From positions 1 through 42,094 of the forward strand of contig JANJUM010000084.1 in assembly GCA_024710585.1 (NCBI GenBank): a stretch of DNA of 42,094 bases. Reading direction: 5' to 3'. How positions within the stretch are numbered: position 1 is the first letter of the stretch; every line of letters begins with the position of its first letter. This document shows positions 37,614 to 42,094 of this stretch, piece after piece. The notes under the pieces were generated by a model. It had not been told where the DNA came from and ran no database searches. It saw only the letters and a program-made list of their open reading frames with translations. This DNA comes from Desulforhopalus sp. (GTDB lineage: Bacteria > Desulfobacterota > Desulfobulbia > Desulfobulbales > Desulfocapsaceae). A program made the translations under genes and the position numbers.

Positions 37614-38566
37614 GGCGTTCCCAGATATTCCTTCTGCCAGCGATCAATTCGGGCGAGAATGTTCTTCGTGCCGTCGACGGCACACCACTCCACCTTTTCG
37701 TCCCTGGTGAACCACGTGTATTGCCGCTTGGCATAATGTCGCGTGTCGCGGCGCATCAGGTCCAGCATGGTCTGCTCGTCGCAAAGCCCATCGAGATAGT
37801 CCAGCATATGGCGGTAGCCGATGGCGCCCATCGGTTTCAGCTGACGGTGGTAGCCACGGGCAAGCAGAGAGCGCACCTCTTCCTCAAGTCCGGCTTCGAT
37901 CATGGCGGCGCAACGCTCGTCGATCCGCCGGTAGAGCTGACGGCGTTCGCAGGTCAGCCCGATGTGCAGAACATTGGCGAACCGCAATCCAGCCCCCTTT
38001 TCTTTGTGCAGTTCGAGGTGGCGGGACCAGGAAATCCCCGTGGCATCATAGACCTCCAAGGCACGAACAATGCGCTGCCGGTCGGTACGTGCGATGCGCT
38101 CGGCAGACTGCGGGTCGACCTGTGCAAGCTCCTGGTAAAGCGCTGACACTCCGTTCTTCTCCAAGCGTTCACGGAGGCGTTGGCGAACCTCTTCGGGTAT
38201 CGGCGGGGCTTCGAACAGCCCTTCAAGCAAGGCGCGCAGATAGAGACCGGTGCCACCGGCGAGTAGTGGCAAACGGCCCCTTTCATGGATGGCGGCGATA
38301 GCCTGGGCGCCATCACGGGCAAAGGCGGCGGCGTCGTAGGGCGTTTCGGGGGTGACGATATCGATGAGATGATGGGGGATCCCTCCCCTCTCTTCCAGAG
38401 TCGGTTTGGCGGTGCCGATATCCATATAGCGATAGATCTGCATGGAATCGACGCTGACGATCTCGGCGCCATACCGCTCAGCAATCTGCAGGGACAAGGA
38501 AGTCTTGCCCACCGCCGTCGGACCAACCAGGACCAGAACCGGTTTTTCGATCCGCATCTCGCTCAC
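37610..38566 (-). CDS. miaA: tRNA dimethylallyltransferase MiaA
   Basis: LVGPTAVGKTSLSLQIAERYGAEIVSVDSMQIYRYMDIGTAKPT, LLAGGTGLYLRALLEGL, AIGYRHMLDYLDG, DTRHYAKRQYTWF; overlaps recJ by ATGA. Confidence 0.96.
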   Translation of the reverse strand: MSEMRIEKPVLVLVGPTAVGKTSLSLQIAERYGAEIVSVDSMQIYRYMDIGTAKPTLEERGGIPHHLIDIVTPETPYDAAAFARDGAQAIAAIHERGRLPLLAGGTGLYLRALLEGLFEAPPIPEEVRQRLRERLEKNGVSALYQELAQVDPQSAERIARTDRQRIVRALEVYDATGISWSRHLELHKEKGAGLRFANVLHIGLTCERRQLYRRIDERCAAMIEAGLEEEVRSLLARGYHRQLKPMGAIGYRHMLDYLDGLCDEQTMLDLMRRDTRHYAKRQYTWFTRDEKVEWCAVDGTKNILARIDRWQKEYLGTP

Positions 38567-39018
38567 TGGCCGGCACCGAAATCAAGATAGGCTGCCAGGG
38601 AGGCGGCGCGTTTTTTTCCTATGCCAGGGATACGCGCCAGTTCGTCGGCGCTCTTCAGCGACCCATGTTCCTCTCGCCACTGGACGATCTTGGCTGCCAA
38701 TCCCGGACCTATGCCGGGCAGAGTCTGCAGCAGCTGAGAAGAAGCGCTGTTGGCTGGGATTTGACGGAAAAAAAATGGTTCCAGTCCCGGCGCTGGCGCC
38801 ATGCCCTCACCTGTTGGTTGCTCTGCAGAAATATAAAGCACGTTATCAGATGCTGATGACAAATATTTGCTATCACGTGAATATATCGAGGTTGGCTCTC
38901 TTCCTTCCCACGACCTCGTCAGCGCAAGGGCGAGGAGCAGAACCAACAACACCAGTGATGGCCGCTGGTCTGCTGTTTCGTCCTTGGCGCACGCCATCTG
39001 GATAGCTCTGTCGATCAT
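38563..39018 (-). CDS. Single-TM helix-hairpin-helix (ComEA-like) DNA-binding protein
   Basis: TM LVLLVLLLALALT; two HhH motifs LLQTLPGIGPGLAAKIVQWREEHGSLKSADELARIPGIGKKRAASLAAYL. Confidence 0.82.
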   Translation of the reverse strand: MIDRAIQMACAKDETADQRPSLVLLVLLLALALTRSWEGREPTSIYSRDSKYLSSASDNVLYISAEQPTGEGMAPAPGLEPFFFRQIPANSASSQLLQTLPGIGPGLAAKIVQWREEHGSLKSADELARIPGIGKKRAASLAAYLDFGAGQ

Positions 39019-39199
39019 CTCGCCCTTCCCCTCTCTTTTTCAGCCGTCACGCCGCCATGCGAATGCCGAAATCTAGTCGCTGAGAGGAAAAATGCAACGC
39101 TTTTAGGAAAAGCGCCCTCTCGGCCTTTTTTCATTGTTTCCCCGCAGCGCCGGAGGTATATAGCGTCTTCGACTTTCCCCCCGTTGCCGTCAGCCTGCC

Positions 39200-39697
39200 A
39201 TGATTTGCCACCAGCCTTATAATATCGTTCTCGTCGAGCCAGAGATCCCCCCCAATACCGGTTCGATAGCGAGACTCTGCGGAGCAACCGACTCGGTGCT
39301 CCATCTCGTCCATCCCCTGGGGTTTTCCCTGGATGACAAGCATCTCAAGCGAGCCGGACTCGACTATTGGCAACACGTCACCATCCGCCACTGGCCCGAT
39401 CTCGACACCTTTCTCGCCGCACAACGCGAACTGCAACTCTTCTTCTTTACCACCAAGGTGGCGCGCAGCTATGTCGAGGCCCCCTTCGAGCCGGGCAGCT
39501 TTCTCGTTTTTGGAAAGGAAACAAAGGGCTTGCCTGATGATATCCTGCAACTCTACAGGGATCGCTGCTACACCATCCCCATGCAAAATCCCCATATCCG
39601 CAGTTTGAATCTTGCCATGTGTGCCGGGATCGTCTTATATGATGCGTTGCGCCGTTCCCCGCCGAAAGAGTTCTCCACCCACCTCTTGACGGAGTGA
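39200..39697 (+). CDS. trmL: tRNA (cytidine/uridine-34-2'-O)-methyltransferase (SPOUT, TrmL)
   Basis: YNIVLVEPEIPPNTGSIARLCGATDSVLHLVHPLGFSLDDKHLKRAGLDYW, FGKETKGLPDDIL, IPMQNPHIRSLNLAMCAGIVLYDALRR. Confidence 0.95.
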   Translation: MICHQPYNIVLVEPEIPPNTGSIARLCGATDSVLHLVHPLGFSLDDKHLKRAGLDYWQHVTIRHWPDLDTFLAAQRELQLFFFTTKVARSYVEAPFEPGSFLVFGKETKGLPDDILQLYRDRCYTIPMQNPHIRSLNLAMCAGIVLYDALRRSPPKEFSTHLLTE

Positions 39698-39761
39698 ATG
39701 ACGTCGACCTGACACCACCTTTCCTATTCGTTCCATTCCCTTTGAGAGGAGACAAAAAGCA

Positions 39762-40850
39762 ATGGCTGACCGAGTGTTCAATTTCAATCCGGGACCGGCG
39801 ACGCTGCCTTATGAGGTCTTGCAGCAGGCCGGGCGAGATGTCGTCAACTTCAAAAACACGGGCATGGGGCTGATCGAGATCAGCCATCGTTCCAAGGAAT
39901 TCATCGCCGTTTGCCAGGAAACCGAGACCAACCTCCGCGAGCTGATGGGCATTCCGGCGAACTACAAGGTGCTCTTTCTCCAAGGCGGCGCCTCCAGCCA
40001 GTTCTTCATGGTGCCGATGAACCTCCTCGGCCCCGGTAAGAAGGCAGCCTATCTCAACACTGGTGTCTGGTCGAAAAAGGCCATCAAGGAAGCCAAGCTC
40101 TTCGGGGCAATCGACGTCGCCTACTCCAGCGAGGAACTGGGATTCCGCCGTGTCCCCAGGTCCGGGGAATACAAGGTGGCGGATGACGCCGAATACCTCT
40201 ATTACGTCTCTAACAACACCATCTACGGGACCCAGTTCCCCGATGTGCCGCAGAGCGACAAGATGCTCGTCAGCGACATGAGCTCGGACATCCTCTCCCG
40301 CCCCATCGACGTCAGCAAATTCGGCCTGATCTTTGCCGGGGCCCAGAAAAATCTCGGACCGGCGGGGGTGACGCTGGTCATCATCCGCGAGGACCTCCTC
40401 GAGCGTTCACCAGCCAACATCCCGACGATGCTGGCCTATAAGACCCATGCCGAAAAAGAGTCGATGTTCAATACCCCACCCTGTTTTGCCATCTACATCA
40501 TGGGCGAGGTCTTGAAGTGGCTCAAGAAGCTCGGTGGAGTAGATGCGGTGGCGAAGATGAATGCCGAGAAGGCCAGTCGCCTCTACGCCGCCATGGACGC
40601 CTCCGACTACTATCGTGGCCATGCCGACAAGGATTCGCGCTCGCTGATGAACGTGCCCTTCAATCTGCCGACCAAGGAACTCGAGGCCAAGTTCCTCGCC
40701 GAGGCCACCGCCCTCGGCCTGTGCGGCCTCAAGGGCCACCGCTCCCTCGGCGGCTGCCGCGCCTCCATCTATAACGCCTTCCCCCTCGAAGGCGTCGTCA
40801 AGCTCACGGAGTTCATGGCCGATTTCGCCGCCAAAAACCCCGCCCCCTGA
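39762..40850 (+). CDS. serC: Phosphoserine aminotransferase
   Basis: VFNFNPGPATLPYEVLQQA, FLQGGASSQFFMVPMNLL, LIFAGAQKNLGPAGVTLVIIREDLL, GHRSLGGCRASIYNAFPLEGV. Confidence 0.96.
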   Translation: MADRVFNFNPGPATLPYEVLQQAGRDVVNFKNTGMGLIEISHRSKEFIAVCQETETNLRELMGIPANYKVLFLQGGASSQFFMVPMNLLGPGKKAAYLNTGVWSKKAIKEAKLFGAIDVAYSSEELGFRRVPRSGEYKVADDAEYLYYVSNNTIYGTQFPDVPQSDKMLVSDMSSDILSRPIDVSKFGLIFAGAQKNLGPAGVTLVIIREDLLERSPANIPTMLAYKTHAEKESMFNTPPCFAIYIMGEVLKWLKKLGGVDAVAKMNAEKASRLYAAMDASDYYRGHADKDSRSLMNVPFNLPTKELEAKFLAEATALGLCGLKGHRSLGGCRASIYNAFPLEGVVKLTEFMADFAAKNPAP

Positions 40851-41719
40851 TGGAGTATGTCGGTACGGTCATCCGGCCGCCGAGCGAGGCTGATGCCATC
40901 ATCCTCCAGGTGGCGGTCGGATGTTCTTATAATGAATGCACCTTCTGCGGGGCGTACAAGGACGTCCCCTACTCCCTCAAGCGAGAAGAAGAGGTGGTCT
41001 CGGACCTCCTCTTCGCCGCTGCCCACTGTCGCCGGCTGCAGCGGGTCTTTCTCGCTGACGGCGACGTGCTCATTCTCTCGCAGCCGCGGCTGGTGCGCCT
41101 CTTTACGCTGATCCGCCACCACCTGCCATGGATCTCGCGCATCTCGCTGTATGGCAATGCCCGTGCTATCCGTGGCAAGAGCGTCGACAACCTCAGGGAA
41201 CTGCGCGCCCTCGGCCTCTCCCGTATCTATATGGGGCTGGAGAGCGGCTGTGCCGAAGTGCTCGACCAGGTTCGCAAGGGGGAGACGCCGGAGAGCATGA
41301 TTGCCGCCGCCGCCAAGGTAGCCGAGGCCGGGGTCTTTCTCTCCGTCACCGCGTTGCTCGGGCTCGGCGGAATCAGGCTGTGGGAGCGGCACGCCGAGGA
41401 GACCGCCCGGGTGCTGACCGCCATGGCGCCGCGTCATATCGCCTTGCTGACTCTGATGCCTCTTCGCAATACTGAACTGGGCCGGCAGGTGGCCAGCGGC
41501 GCCTTCACGCTGCCTGGCCCGCAGGATATCCTGAAAGAGCTGTATCTGCTCCTCTCACGGCTGGGCGAGGTGCGCTGCCAGTTTCATGCCAACCATGCCT
41601 CGAGCTACCTGCCCCTGGCCGGTCGTCTCCCTGCCGATCGCCAGGCCCTTCTCGCCACCGTCGCAGCGGCCCTGCAGGGCGACCTGGACCTGGTCCCGGA
41701 ATACCGGAGAGCACTATGA
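40850..41719 (+). CDS. Radical SAM protein (CX4CX2C motif family)
   Basis: VAVGCSYNECTFCGAYKDVPYSL, LSRIYMGLESGCAEVLDQVRKGETPESMI; GspA-free Elp3/MiaB-type radical SAM barrel; start overlaps the serC stop. Confidence 0.85.
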   Translation: MEYVGTVIRPPSEADAIILQVAVGCSYNECTFCGAYKDVPYSLKREEEVVSDLLFAAAHCRRLQRVFLADGDVLILSQPRLVRLFTLIRHHLPWISRISLYGNARAIRGKSVDNLRELRALGLSRIYMGLESGCAEVLDQVRKGETPESMIAAAAKVAEAGVFLSVTALLGLGGIRLWERHAEETARVLTAMAPRHIALLTLMPLRNTELGRQVASGAFTLPGPQDILKELYLLLSRLGEVRCQFHANHASSYLPLAGRLPADRQALLATVAAALQGDLDLVPEYRRAL

Positions 41720-42094
41720 TTTCATCCACCTCCATGATGCCGCACAAGACCGACCTGCGCAACCTGACTCAGGAGCAGCTGACCGCCTTCGTCCTCGGCC
41801 TGGGGCATCCCGCTTTTCGCTCCAGGCAGATCATGGCTTGGCTCTATCGCCCGGGAATCAGCGAGTTCGCGCAGATGACCGATCTGGCCAAGAGCTTTCG
41901 CCAGGTTCTCGAGGACAATGCCGTCATCTCCCGCTTCGAGAAGGTGGCGGTGGAGAAATCGACCGACGGCTGCGTCAAGTTCGCCTTCACCCTGGAGGAT
42001 GGGCATGTCGTCGAGGCGGTGCTCATTCCCGAACCGGACCGCAACACCCTGTGCATCTCCTCTCAGGTGGGCTGCGCCATGAACTGCGCCTTCT
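41716..42094 (+). CDS. rlmN: Dual-specificity RNA methyltransferase RlmN, 5' part (truncated by window end)
   Basis: MISSTSMMPHKTDLRNLTQEQLTAFVLGLGHPAFRSRQIMAWLYRPGISEFAQMTDLAKSFRQVL...DGHVVEAVLIPEPDRNTLCISSQVGCAMNCAF; ATGA overlap with the radical SAM gene. Confidence 0.93.
   Translation, partial: MISSTSMMPHKTDLRNLTQEQLTAFVLGLGHPAFRSRQIMAWLYRPGISEFAQMTDLAKSFRQVLEDNAVISRFEKVAVEKSTDGCVKFAFTLEDGHVVEAVLIPEPDRNTLCISSQVGCAMNCAF

Overview
This window looks like a chromosomal region from a deltaproteobacterium-like Gram-negative. The taxonomic placement is inferred from gene content only. It opens with the C-terminal tail of an IS200/IS605-family TnpA, which the ORF track misses, followed by a run of short hairpins and a secreted small-protein + DUF2145 pair in AT-rich DNA. 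A compact type II secretion operon follows, in the order gspG-E-F-[seven-repeat FG-GAP propeller]-H-I-J-K-L-M-D-C-like. Next, on the minus strand, come a tetR-DUF6125-thioesterase operon with a clear operator palindrome, a dCMP deaminase/hydrolase pair, tRNA-His with a terminator, a zinc-ribbon protein and an unusual prephenate dehydratase-ACT-prephenate dehydrogenase fusion. Reading divergently from that fusion is a 984-aa single-chain fusion of an MrfA-like DEAD/DUF1998 helicase and an MrfB-like DEDDy exonuclease. The rest is mostly housekeeping: ldcA, coaX, cutA, parE/parC, miaB, purB, recJ, miaA, trmL, serC, a radical SAM gene and a truncated rlmN. The items most worth a second look are the fused helicase-exonuclease, the FG-GAP protein embedded in the T2SS operon, the aromatic amino acid fusion enzyme, and the DUF2145 pair beside the IS200 end. 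All family calls come from reading motifs; no database search was run.
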